DNA of 64,000 nt, taken from the NCBI RefSeq assembly GCF_032854445.1, contig NC_088295.1:42583385-42647384 (forward strand). Direction: 5' to 3'. Positions within the stretch are counted from its first letter, which is position 1, and each line of letters starts with the position of its first letter. Made by a program: the position numbers and the translations under genes. The notes under the pieces are model-generated. The model made no database searches. It saw nothing but the letters and a program-made list of their open reading frames with translations, and had not been told where the DNA came from. Shown one piece after another: positions 25,801 through 33,708 of the stretch. The stretch is from Liolophura sinensis. Lineage: Eukaryota > Mollusca > Polyplacophora > Chitonida > Chitonidae.

Positions 25801-27681
25801 ACACAAATTGTCATATGCCAATACCGCAGATGTACCTCAGGAACTTTGAAAAAAGTCAACACTAAGAAGATGTACCTCAGATACACCTTAGAAACATTGA
25901 GTGTTTTATAGGAGTTTTTGAATAAGGGATAATATACCTTAAATAGACCTCGGCTGCTTTGAAAAAAATCAACACTTAAAAGATGTTCCTGCTCCCTCAA
26001 TAATAGTTTAAAGACCTTATTAAGTGATTGTGCAGTTATATGGTGGAATTATTTCTGTCACCTTTGGTAAAGGCTAATGAGGTGTCAGATTTTCATTATC
26101 AGAGAATATAAAGTACAGCATATGTATATCAGCACGTATGTATCAAATTACAAGTTTTCTGAATTTATCTCACATAGTGTTTGACGGAGGTAACATCCTT
26201 TGTGACCATTGGTTTACCACAGAGAGTGGTACCAGTAGTTGATGTGGTGTTTATAGGATGGGCATGCAGTTTTTCTGTGTGACGTCTCTCATTTTAAGAG
26301 ATATTGTTCAGTATTTGGCTTAATACAATTAATTTATTTCAGAATTTGGCGAACTAACTTGTCTTGGTTTGAAAAGCATGAAACTGACTCAAAACCTGTT
26401 TTGTGAAGATTTATGATATGTGGTGGTTTATAAAGGACTTTTGGTATTTTGACAGTGGGAACTATTAGATGTTAGAAGTGTGTGCAGGTACTAGATTATC
26501 GAGAAAGTTCGGAATGCTTTGCAAGTTCTAGTTATGTTGGGTGCGACAGAATTGTGTAAAATGGGGAAAAAATTATTGCGAAAAAGAAAAACTGATTGAA
26601 ATAGTCCTATTAAAACAATGAGCCAGTCTCTACAGCATACACATAGGTGTCATTTTAAGGCCGCACCAATTTAAATTGTTGTATAATGGGTAAATAAATC
26701 TTGTTCTTTTTATTCCATTTTTGGAGTCTTTTTTTTTAGTGTCGACTCACCTGTAAAATACAGTATAAAGTTGGTGTCATCTAAAGCAGGAAAACCCAGT
26801 CTTTGTCCAAATATTCGGTTGAATTTCAGAATTAGGTTAATTTCATTTCATTATTAGCATCTGAGTCGACACTTGTACTGAGAACTTCCTTCAGATGATC
26901 GCCCAGATGTTCTTTTGTTGTGTATGTAATATTCACACCATGATGTTTATAAATATTCTCACCGCTTTTGGAAGCAAATTCTGAAATTAAAGTGATAGTT
27001 CTATTTATCCAAGTGTACTTTTATAACTGGTGAAATTACTTCCCACCATTGGATGATAACCGTAGACATTTGTTTGTGTGCTGAGTGGCTGCTAATCTAG
27101 ACCTTTATTATGTGTATGAAATTTTCCTAAGAGTAGTACTTAGGGTAGTTTTAGTTTACTTTACTTTACTTTAAATTTACTTTATGTAACAAGTTTAAGT
27201 TCATTGCATCTCGGAACAGTAAGTTATAAAAGCTGTTGACCACTTTTAATAATACATGTACTACTGAAGATAAAATATTTTGTTTTTGATATTGAACAAA
27301 ACCATATAAATGTACCAGCAAGAAAAAAATCTGTGACATTCATGGTCAAATATATGTAATAACTTGTAATTCTTGTTTGTTTAGGGTATTTTTATGTGAT
27401 GTTTAATGAATTGTTTTTGTTCTTTTTCTCTTGAAGACTTGTTCAATCAATAAGATTTCAAGTTCTTTCTTTTAGTAGTTTAACTGATCCACAAGGAAGC
27501 TTCTTTTACTGTGTGTATGTAAATAATTTCGGTACACTGCTGGTGCACTGGTGTTATAGAACTTTGACCATATATCTGAGACTCGCCTTGATTTACTTTT
27601 CAGAAAATGAGGGAAGATAACGAACGAGTGAAACAGGAAAACCAAGCGTTGATACGAGTGATTAGTCGATTGTCCAGATGA
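1837..27681 (+). CDS. PPP1R12A: MYPT-family myosin phosphatase targeting subunit, 3' half (spliced, multi-exon)
   Basis: Regulatory subunit that targets protein phosphatase 1 to myosin light chain and other substrates; ROCK phosphorylation of conserved threonines inhibits it. Exons seen: 1837-1898, 3481-3762, 4502-4586, 5249-5419, 5764-5860, 6952-7128, 7795-7871, 8700-8786, 12709-12984, 19706-19765, 20131-20256, 21516-21569, then either 22478-22567 or 27604-27681. All junctions are GT..AG and splice phases agree throughout. Family assignment rests on RRPTQGVT (vertebrate RRSTQGVT, Thr696 region), RRPPTG (vertebrate RRSTG, Thr853 region), the coiled coil ending SELEEELK, and a C-terminus like vertebrate DENGALIRVISKLSK. 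The N-terminal PP1-binding and ankyrin exons are upstream of the window. Invertebrates usually have one MYPT gene, so PPP1R12A versus B or C cannot be distinguished. Confidence 0.93.
1899..3480 (+). other. MYPT intron, no feature recognised
   Basis: AT-rich intron between a gtaaat donor and a tttccag acceptor. I see no coding exon or clear repeat in it. Confidence 0.6.
3481..3762 (+). CDS. PPP1R12A: MYPT exon b, 94-codon disordered K/E-rich segment
   Basis: 282 nt between cctttccag and gtacgt, phase 2 at both ends, so it could be skipped without changing frame. It encodes SGLSSGVSFQPRVYNSSYVP, then a YYRRK-led charged helix-like stretch and a Lys/Glu/Pro-rich disordered tail ending TPTRT. 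I recognise no counterpart of this length at this place in vertebrate MYPT1, where RERRRSYLTP runs almost directly into the Thr696 region. The composition suits the disordered middle of the family. Confidence 0.8.
4502..4586 (+). CDS. PPP1R12A: MYPT exon c with ROCK inhibitory site RRPTQ (Thr696-like)
   Basis: 85 nt, phase 2 to phase 0. It encodes MDSTANDEAELKRKARAKRS followed by RETRRPTQ. Vertebrate MYPT1 has KARSRQARQSRRSTQ, where Thr696 is the main ROCK/ZIPK inhibitory site. The threonine codon is at 4581-4583, with Arg at -3 and -2. The serine next to it in vertebrates (Ser695, a PKA/PKG site) is Pro here. The exon ends two codons after the -1 residue, so the motif GVT comes from the next exon. 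Confidence 0.93.
5249..5419 (+). CDS. PPP1R12A: MYPT exon d (GVTRDDIVKAEAVL)
   Basis: 171 nt, phase 0 at both ends. It begins GVTRDDIVKAEAVLRATREK, matching vertebrate GVTLTDLQEAEKTIGRS directly after the Thr696 motif. It then has a glutamate run, a threonine-rich run and RRPRTLEERKE. The donor is gtgagt. Exon skipping would keep frame but remove the conserved residues C-terminal to the phosphorylation site. Confidence 0.93.
5764..5860 (+). CDS. PPP1R12A: MYPT exon e, Ser-rich linker
   Basis: 97 nt, phase 0 to phase 1, acceptor ttacag and donor gtaagt. It encodes DESRGSVRRSRNPDLSSSTS and then IPTRTSESSTI. The basic-serine motif RRSRN recurs in the next exon (SLRRSRN). It is a disordered linker with no recognised domain. 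Phase agreement on both sides supports inclusion. Confidence 0.8.
5985..6133 (+). repeat. SINE family 1, 3' fragment
   Basis: Contains the family's tail block: cctcccaccataatg, gtgaaatatt, aaaacaccatt and a final aataaataaat. It matches the full copy at 48575-48843 but lacks the tRNA-like head. It lies in an intron of the MYPT gene. Confidence 0.65.
6286..6660 (+). repeat. SINE family 2 (tRNA-derived), copy 1
   Basis: A tRNA-like head has an A-box-like stretch (taacagttagagc) and a B-box-like stretch (ggaatcaaacc). The body contains gagcaaggcaacag, ataatgtgactgggt, gtgtcttcagcatg and agaagacacagtatatgtac. The same order of blocks is found in reverse orientation at 39313-39655. It lies in a MYPT intron. 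Confidence 0.75.
6952..7128 (+). CDS. PPP1R12A: MYPT exon f, basic-serine and K/E-rich linker
   Basis: 177 nt, phase 1 at both ends, acceptor tttacag and donor gtgagt. It encodes QHTPVTRNSLMNTVS, then ITRSASLRRSRN, then a lysine/glutamate run ending KKEENK. SASLRRS suits a basophilic kinase, but that is inference. The K/E run corresponds in character to the EKEEKEKQDKEKQ region of vertebrate MYPT1. Confidence 0.85.
7486..7503 (+). repeat. poly-G run of 18
   Basis: Eighteen consecutive G in an intron. Length may be inaccurate in the assembly. Confidence 0.9.
7795..7871 (+). CDS. PPP1R12A: MYPT exon g with second ROCK site RRPPTG (Thr853-like)
   Basis: 77 nt, phase 1 to phase 0. It encodes QTKLKSRRRRERRPPTGIID followed by LNNPN. 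Vertebrate MYPT1 has RERRRPREKRRSTGVSFW, with Thr853 a specific ROCK site. The threonine codon is at 7842-7844 with Arg at -3. The adjacent vertebrate Ser852 (PKA/PKG site) is Pro here, as at the first site. The acceptor is tttccag and the donor gtaagt. Confidence 0.92.
8168..8419 (+). repeat. SINE family 1, nearly complete diverged copy
   Basis: The head shows gtggctgaggtggttag (A-box region) and gagatcaagtcc (B-box region). The body shows caacctacggatggttgtggg, cctcccaccataatgctgg, gtcgtataagtg, atattcttgag and an (aaat)-type tail. Aligns block by block with 48575-48843. Confidence 0.8.
8700..8786 (+). CDS. PPP1R12A: MYPT exon h, acidic K/E-rich segment
   Basis: 87 nt, phase 0 at both ends, acceptor attttag and donor gtaagt. 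It encodes NESKDETEEKKEEKKEEESK and then DERTGFSSR. It corresponds in place and character to the acidic stretch after Thr853 in vertebrates (QDSDENEQEQQSDTEEGS). It can join in frame either to the S/G/Y exon at 12709 or directly to 19706. Confidence 0.85.
8905..9297 (+). repeat. 66-bp minisatellite, about 6 units
   Basis: Units start at 8905, 8971, 9031, 9097, 9163 and 9229, each with ggcatgagcctattacac, ggccatggccag and ttactgataa. The period is 66 bp, with one 60-bp unit. Because 66 and 60 are divisible by three, open frames persist on both strands; these are not genes. It lies in the intron after exon h. Confidence 0.95.
9298..12708 (+). other. MYPT intron, with degenerate repeats at about 11265-12000
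   Basis: AT-rich intron. Between about 11265 and 12000 the phrase ataatagagggatgctctta recurs in varied form (near 11354, 11814, 11969), as does tttattgccttgcagataat. This suggests three decayed repeat units. No exon was recognised before 12709. Confidence 0.5.
12709..12984 (+). CDS. PPP1R12A: MYPT Ser/Gly/Tyr-rich exon, possible alternative first coding exon
   Basis: 276 nt, 92 codons, phase 0 at the end (TCA AAT then gtaagt). It begins with ATG in a good context (A at -3), MSYGGYGSSYGRYSG. By hand count it has 38 Ser, 17 Gly and 11 Tyr, so it is low-complexity and disordered. Two readings are possible. As an internal exon, an AG directly precedes the ATG, with a ctaat branch-like site about 30 nt upstream and no AG between. 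As a first exon, transcription would start inside the intron and give a short protein made of this segment plus the coiled coil, comparable to the small M20/M21 product known from vertebrate PPP1R12B. Vertebrate MYPT1 also has a Ser/Tyr-rich stretch here (SGSYSYLEERKPYSSR). Confidence 0.8.
13335..13545 (+). repeat. 28-29 bp minisatellite, about 7 units
   Basis: Units of the form gtacatgtatgttgaggtac start near 13344, 13373, 13401, 13429, 13458, 13485 and 13507. It lies in the intron after the S/G/Y exon. Confidence 0.85.
14363..14570 (-). mobile_element. MITE-like element, diverged copy, reverse orientation
   Basis: Its reverse complement has the family blocks: caagcatatgctgaaggcat, tactttttttgaagccct, ggccaacccaaccaatatag, gcactgaaagctgctctt. 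Its terminal repeats are more decayed than in the other copies. Confidence 0.7.
16160..16377 (+). mobile_element. MITE-like element with terminal inverted repeats
   Basis: It starts taattcttcaacc and ends catatgcgaaaaggttgagg followed by aatta, which are inverse complements. The inner blocks ttgtgaagccctgaaactgg and tgttttgtctccaaaatcag are shared with the other copies. It has no coding capacity. Confidence 0.85.
17984..18148 (+). mobile_element. MITE-like element, short copy with best-preserved ends
   Basis: It begins taattcttcaaccttttcac (then atg) and ends catatgcgaaaaggttgagg plus aatta, giving terminal inverted repeats of about 23 bp with few mismatches. At 165 bp it lacks part of the interior. 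A TA-like target duplication is possible because the ends read TAA..TTA. Confidence 0.88.
19706..19765 (+). CDS. PPP1R12A: MYPT exon j (GTGTSSRYKSTSSLDTDYKK)
   Basis: 60 nt, phase 0 at both ends, acceptor tttctcag and donor gtaagt. It encodes GTGTSSRYKSTSSLDTDYKK. Vertebrate MYPT1 has SSRLEKDDSTDFKKLYEQ at this point, directly before the coiled coil. Confidence 0.9.
20131..20256 (+). CDS. PPP1R12A: MYPT exon k, coiled coil part 1
   Basis: 126 nt, phase 0 at both ends, acceptor tcttacag and donor gtaaac. It encodes MYEGEKMENEKLKKDLAQTK and then a heptad-like RDLEQAQRELERALRKRD. This matches vertebrate KKLYEQILAENEKLKAQLHD and following. Compared with vertebrates, about ten residues (FADRSLLEME-like) are missing between this exon and the next. 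Confidence 0.93.
21261..21442 (+). mobile_element. MITE-like element
   Basis: It starts tagttctgcaacattttcac and ends gatatgcagaaaggttgagg plus aatta. The inner blocks tactttttgtgaagccctga and ggccaatcaaaccaatgtag match the family. It lies just before the coiled-coil exon at 21516. Confidence 0.85.
21516..21569 (+). CDS. PPP1R12A: MYPT exon l, coiled coil part 2 (SELEEELK)
   Basis: 54 nt, phase 0 at both ends, acceptor aacag and donor gtgagt. It encodes QEKRSLERKVSELEEELK, matching vertebrate REKRALERRISEMEEELK-type sequence. Its donor can join in frame to either of the two last exons. Confidence 0.95.
22478..22567 (+). CDS. PPP1R12A: MYPT alternative last exon A (leucine-zipper-like end)
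   Basis: 90 nt including TAA, phase 0, acceptor ttttttcag. It encodes 29 residues: LMDRLKAENEKLKDENRALT then RVVAKLSRW. Vertebrate MYPT1 ends MLPDLKADNQRLKDENGALI then RVISKLSK. Exon A keeps the three extra residues (LMD against MLP) after EEELK that vertebrates have, and adds a final Trp. An AATAAA lies at 22778-22783, about 210 nt after the stop, so it can serve as a true 3' end. Confidence 0.93.
   Translation, partial: LMDRLKAENEKLKDENRALTRVVAKLSRW
22568..22783 (+). other. probable 3' UTR of the exon-A isoform
   Basis: Sequence between the TAA and an AATAAA signal (22778-22783). Inferred from the signal and distance only; the cleavage point is not determined. Confidence 0.6.
22784..27603 (+). 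other. MYPT intron between alternative last exons
   Basis: AT-rich, including a dispersed repeat at 23741-24580 and the poly-A tract near 24089. Ends in a ttttcag acceptor. No other exon was recognised. Confidence 0.55.
23741..24580 (+). repeat. dispersed repeat, copy 1 (about 840 bp)
   Basis: It starts cagtccttgaaactctttga and ends near cgctaaggaagtgtggct. It aligns over its length with 33709-34728, with two internal gaps. It includes ccataatcagggcttccgct, whose cagggcttcc resembles hAT transposon ends. No coding frame. Confidence 0.85.
27604..27681 (+). CDS. PPP1R12A: MYPT alternative last exon B (leucine-zipper-like end)
   Basis: 78 nt including TGA, phase 0, acceptor acttttcag. It encodes 25 residues: KMREDNERVKQENQALIRVI then SRLSR. 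Aligned without gaps to the last 25 residues of exon A before its Trp, 12 positions are identical and most others conservative. Its QALIRVISRLSR is closer to vertebrate GALIRVISKLSK than exon A is. It lacks the three linker residues, so EEELK joins directly to KMRED. The two last exons are mutually exclusive because each has a stop. Confidence 0.93.
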   Translation, partial: KMREDNERVKQENQALIRVISRLSR

Positions 27682-28434
27682 GCCTGTGTTCGCCTCACCG
27701 TCCCGTGCTGTTTCTCTCGTCCTCACTAATATATGTAACATACATGTTATCATAGGTGTGCCAGAAGTGAAAGTGAAAATGTAATGCGTGTGAGTATATG
27801 GTGCGTAACAGCGTGAAAGGTTAATCGTGTGCTGAGGCCTTCACATCACTCTGTCCTTACATATATCTGAGAGTTGATACTGAAGTGGCTGAGACATACC
27901 CTGTACATAACTAGCTAGAGTGTTAATCGTGTTGTCAGGGTTTCTGTTTGTGAGAAACTGGAACAACACAAGACCATGTGTGTCTGCCATTTCCGTAGAA
28001 ATCTGCTCTTTCGTGCCTTTATAATTAATAATGTATTAAGAGCTTTTCAAGTTCGCTGTTTTTTTTTTATATGATATTGATATAAAATTCAGCGAGAGAA
28101 AAGGAAAAAAACCAAAAAAAATGAAAAATCCTCATGTCCTTGCTAGATGATTTGCGTTCGTGTTGGTTTTGTAGGTCACTGTATTTGGAATTGAGGTGTT
28201 GGTTTAGCTTGATAGGCTGTCGGTGGCCAAGGGGGATAACTGATGGAAACACTTTTTATCGGTTACCTCCACTTGCAATCTGGAGAACACTTGTGTGTGT
28301 TTGTGTGTGTAATGGCATAAAATCTTAAAAAAACAAAAAGTGAGATAAAAAATTCATGTTGTTAAATTTAATAATGTCTTGCTATAATCAATCAGATAAA
28401 TGTTGACAAAATAAGAAAAAAGTAAAAAATTAAA
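27682..28434 (+). other. probable 3' UTR of the exon-B isoform
   Basis: Follows the TGA. The nearest polyadenylation-like hexamer noticed is ATTAAA at 28429-28434. A different or more distal end is possible. Confidence 0.4.
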
Positions 28435-31400
28435 ATATTCTTTGGTTATCAATGGTGATTTTGCTGTGTGACCTTCCTTCAATTAACTCTTACTCTGCGT
28501 GTGATATGTTTATATGCACTTGTTCATCTTGGCCTTATCCTACTTGTGCCTTTCACTTTGAAGGTGGAAAGAGTCGGTGTTTTGCTATTTAACCTTTGGC
28601 TAAAGTTAAAGTACGACAGTTGAATACTTATCTTGAGCTGGAATCACTGGAGCTGAGTTATGGCCATGCATTTAAGCTGCAAGCCTACTCAGTGAAGTGG
28701 TCAGTTTTTGTTGGTACACATCAACGCAGCAGAGCCTTGATCTGAACCAAACATGCCATTAATACCCTCACTGCAACTTGGTTGTTGGTTTTTACCTGTT
28801 GCTAAGTAGGAACAGTGGTGGAAACTGTTTCTCCTACGTGTGTAGATAGGTACACTGCTGGACGTGCAGCTTATTGCACACTGCCCTGGCTCTACCAACC
28901 CCTCAACTCTTCCATCTGATCTAGCAAACCAACCAGCCAATTCAGCTAGCACGCCCCCCCCCCCTTTCCCCACTCTTCCAACTACGCCAGTTTGCCCACT
29001 GAAACTTTAGTACACAGTATTTTTGTGCATGAAAAGACACATGGTGGGCATTTTCTGCTGACTGATCCAGAAGTTTGAGAAGTTGGATCGAAAAATACTT
29101 TTGTTTTGAAAACAAAAACAACGCTCTGAATGATCTTATAAAAACTGCATGATAGCTTTCAAAACAGCACTGCAAAGCACCAGTCTGAACAAAGGAAATT
29201 GTGGACGGCAATAATCCAGTGAAACAACTGCAAAACTTTCTTCAAACAATTTAGGAAGTTTGAAGCATTTTACAGTAGAAGACTTTGAACAAGGACCTGT
29301 TTTATGAATTTTCCATAAGAAATGGGTACAGGTAGTTTTTGTGACTTCAATTTTAAGTCTAATTGTGATTTTTTTTTTTTCCTTGGGAAATAATTTTACT
29401 CCATCTATTGTCGGCATATTATTATCATTACTTTTATTTTGGATTTAGACTTCATTAGATGATCTGACAGCTTTAAACTATGAACTTGTAATATTTGTGT
29501 TTCTTATCTGTTATTTTAGTTTTACAACAAGCGTGTCGTTTGGACATTAGAATTTAAGTTCTCCCAACATCTGAACTAATGTTGCAATATTTTGTCTTTC
29601 TTTCTTTTCTAACTGTAATTCTGTGTTCATGTTTTATCCCATTGTTTTTCATTCTTTAAGCAAACCACACAAGCATAATCTGTGTAGATATGATATGGCA
29701 ATGTGTAGATAACCACTGAGAGGTAACAACTAGTCAAGGACTTTACATCGGTGTAAATTAGGTTGATTGTTTTACTTCACATAGTGAAGTCACATCCCAA
29801 TATGCATCTATTGGGATGAAAGATTTGCACATATAGAAGTGGCTGCGGGAAAAAAAATCAACTGTCAGAAAGATTTTATTGGGAGTCTTTAGGGGAGATA
29901 TTGTTCAGGCCAAACCAGACAAAGATATGATGTGTTCATCAAGCGCTCAATGCCATACTATGATAGCATCTTAATGATTAAGGGCTGTACCATCAGCAGA
30001 GTGTTTTTTTTGATTTGCATGTTGGTTGACGGCTAATCAAACCTTAATACCATTGTCGGTAATTCCTGGACATCCCTGTCCAGTATCACTGAGCAGGGGA
30101 CAGCTACAGACTGTACTTCTAACATTAACATGTCATCATACGTTTTGAGAGTGTTGTCTAAGAATATCAAATCAGTGATTGTGTTGTAATCAGCTGCTTT
30201 GGGGGTATGCATGCAAGTTAAGCTTATAGATGTTCTTTGCCTTTCTTCCTTTGTCTTATTTTAGTGAACGTTTTTGTTGACAAAGCTCCATTTGTCTTGG
30301 AAGAATGGGGTACCAGTTTGATTTGAGGAATTTTGAATGCTCTCTTGAACAACGAGCCAATTGTCCACAAAGCTAACGTTTCATGCATTGTGCTCCTCAA
30401 TCTTTTCACCTGTATTGTTGATGCTGTACTGCATGACTTGCCACAGTTATTTAGGTAATACTCAAATTTGGTGTCCAAGGTGTATTTAGCCTGTAAAGCT
30501 CAAAAGAAGACAACCTTGGAATAAATATTTTTGCATAGATTGGTTTCAAAATTGGCAATAACAAGGAAAGGAGATTGAAGGGGTACAAAAAATTAATTGG
30601 CCAACCAGCAATTCTACAATAATGCATCAGTTGTTCTTTTTGGGGTCAAACTGAATCAGGTCATTAGAAAGAGTTCTCCATGACCTTGAAAATCACATTG
30701 ACCTTGAGAATGTAACCTCCTTAGGTGACACGCTGGATCTAAGGCCTGCTTATTGTTAAAATGCTGGAAATGTGGGAGTAATTCTGCAAATCCACTGTGA
30801 ATGTGATGGTTGCTGTGGTGATTGTTTGGAATAGGGATCTGATACGTATGGTACTTGCATTATTTAAGAACTTTTCTTTAACCTCAAAGAATAGTTACGA
30901 AGCATTATTTATATTTGTTACTGTACATGCGTCAGTTTCTCAACGACACAAGTTGACATTGCTGTGATAGGCAAAGAAATGAAAGAATATGTTAGTGAGC
31001 TGAACTTCTCTGTTTGCCTCTCTCTCATTCTGAGGGCCTGGAGGGACTGCAAATCTGGCCCTGCAATTACAAAGCCCATTTGGCAAACTTTTGCATTTGC
31101 ATCAATAATCTTTACTATGCAGAAATCATCTCCTATGCTAAAAGGGTGTAAGTAACTGTTCCAAATAAAAACTCGATGCTGGAGGAAAGTCAAAACTCAA
31201 GTCAGGTATTATGGTGATTTTAGTGCCAGAAGTTTTGGTTGTCCAGTTTTTGATTACATATTGTTAAATGTCAGCATTGGTTTATCCATGGTAAATAATG
31301 TCCAGACAGTGTTGTTTTGTAGTGTTTTGATTATAATACTGTGTCCATTGTCATCTGCATTGTCCAGTCATTATTGCATGTTATCTTTCATTGTTCTCCA

Positions 31401-33186
31401 TGTGCAGTCAACCTTTCATTATTTCTACTTCATAATGTGTTTAAATCATGATCTTTCGGTGACGAAAGCCTGTGCAAAAGTGCATGTGTGCTGCTTCGTG
31501 CAATCTCCAATCATGTAGAAGGGTTAAAGTTGTTTCTAGTTTCTTGGCTTCGGTGTACCTTACAAGTGGGTGTCTTGCACCAGTTGCTCCTCTCTATCTC
31601 AGACTTGGTGACCAGTGTTTGCCAGTATTTAGATGGTGTTCACTAAACACCAACCTTGAGGTCGGGAAAAGAGTCTCCTTAACTGACACGCTGGAGTTAA
31701 GGCTTGCATCATGACTGACCTGTATGCTTACCTGAAGTTTGTACAAGCTAGTCCACAGCTTGAACCCAAATACTGCGTTAACTCTCGTGTCATGATCAGA
31801 GATTTGTGAAAGACTAAAGATGAACCTGTTTGGTGTTGGACAGTTTTCCAAAGCATCTTTACTGTAATCCCCTGATTATAGAGAGGTGTAACAAATCATG
31901 ACTTTTATCATTGACTGATTTGAAATTTGACAATTAAACTACAGTCATCCTCCAAACTTGTTGGCATTGGGATATTTTGAAAGCTAAGAAAGCTGTTCAT
32001 GAGTCTTGGAGCGTTTTTTTTCCCGGCTCTTGTACAGTAAAGTTTTGCTACTTGCATGTGATGGATTGATCTCCTTCGCTCTATCTGTGTTGAAGCGCAT
32101 CGCCAAACTTCAGCCCAAACCAGAAGGCTTTCATGTCGATCTTCTTCTTTTCTTTATTTTGTCTTGTCAATTAACATTTTTGTTTCCCTAAACTTAACAC
32201 TGATTTTCTACGCAGATTTACATCATTGTTAATTTTTTTGTTATGGAAGGGATGGGGGTTTGGAGGGTATAACTGTCACCTGAAAGCTGACCTCTTAAAA
32301 CCTGCATGGTGACTGACTGAGTATTTGTCCTTAGGGGTATCACTGTGTTTGCTATTATGGTTGACCTTCAAGCTAACATACAGTACTTTGCTGTGGAGAG
32401 AAGCTCTTATGGTTTTGACTGGGCGTAAGACATTGTGATAGAGATGGTGAATTGAGGCCACTGCGGTAAAGGCTGGAACATGTCATAATACATCTGGTTT
32501 TTGCCTCAAACAGTAGTTCCCGTAATAGACTCCTTAATGGGAAATTATTAATTGGTCATGAACAGGTCACTGTGACCCTTTAAAAATATGTGAAATCTCT
32601 TTGGAACGCCTCTCTAAGTTATCATACAGCATACGCTAAACATACCCATTGTTATGAAACATCAAGTGCTAAAATGTGTCAGAAACAACAATTATGAAAT
32701 TGATGTGGCTGTGCTTTTTTTTTTTTTCTTTTTTTTAATTTTTTATCATTTTATAATGAGTCTGTCTTTGGTTTTACATTTGTTTTCTTCTTGGCCCTTT
32801 TGAAACAAAAACTCTTGACAAGATTTTGGCCCATCCTTGGCATGCAGAAGGAATATATCCACTATGTCCACATTTCTGGTCGGCTATTACACAGTCCAAT
32901 CTCCTATTTCTTCAAAATGTTTGATGTCTGTGATTTACCCTACGACTTAATGGCTGAAAGGTAGACTGATGTCCTATTCTCTCCAGCAAAGTCTCTACAC
33001 ACAAAGCTTTCTACCCCTCTTTAACGACTACGTGAGGAATGTGTATTAAGTAGAAAATTATAATAGATGTTATATTAACTTAAAATAAACGTGTATTGTA
33101 GCAGAATTGGTTGTCTTTGTTTTTTGTTTTTTTTTGTTGTTGTGTTCTTTTCTTTTTTTTATTGTTGCTGAGAAGTTTGCATTCTA
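28435..33186. other. intergenic, no gene recognised
   Basis: AT-rich. It holds a C run near 28956-28968, two adjacent small hairpins at 29774-29817, and two similar phrases with gacacgctgga flanked by taagg (near 30726 and 31684). Open frames are short and lack splice-linked partners or recognisable domains. Confidence 0.5.
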
Positions 33187-33189
33187 GAG

Positions 33190-33357
33190 CAGCACAGTGA
33201 CTCGGGAGCGCCTCAGCAATGTGACTGCTGCGAGTTCAAGTCCAGCGTATGATGGCTTCTGCTCAAGCCGTACATGGCTCTCGCCATGATGCTGACCACT
33301 GTCGTATAAGTGATGTATTCTTGAAATAAACTCATTAAAAATAATTCAATAAATAAA
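33190..33357 (+). repeat. SINE family 1, diverged copy
   Basis: Contains caatgtgactgctgcgagtt, caagtccagcgtatgatggc, gtcgtataagtg, tattcttga and an aataaataaa tail. The middle of the element is partly missing. Confidence 0.7.
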
Positions 33358-33360
33358 CAA

Positions 33361-33550
33361 ATCTCACCAATGTGGTTGCTGTGACATTTAATCTACCTCG
33401 TGGTGTGATCCTCTTTGGTTCCTCGGAGAGGTCTGGCAGCAACCTATTGATGTAAGGCTCTGCCTTGTTTCTTCGCACTAAAATTCTGGCCGCCGTCGTA
33501 TAAGAGGAACATAAGTGAGTACGGTATAAAACATCAATCAAATAAATATA
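33361..33550 (+). repeat. SINE family 1, second diverged copy in tandem
   Basis: Contains caccaatgtggttgctgtga, ggtctggcagcaacct, gccgtcgtataag, gtacggtataaaacatcaat and an aaataaata tail. It follows the preceding copy immediately. Confidence 0.65.
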
Positions 33551-33708
33551 TCTTGCCCAGCATAGCTTGTCTTGTGGGAATGACTGTGCCATTCGTGATA
33601 TCAACCTTAGGCCATATTCATCCTACTGTGAATCTGCTGTTATCATTTGAGCGGCTGTCTTGGATGGCTGTAAATCTGTGATCTTTTAAAGTTTATACAT
33701 TGTGCGCA

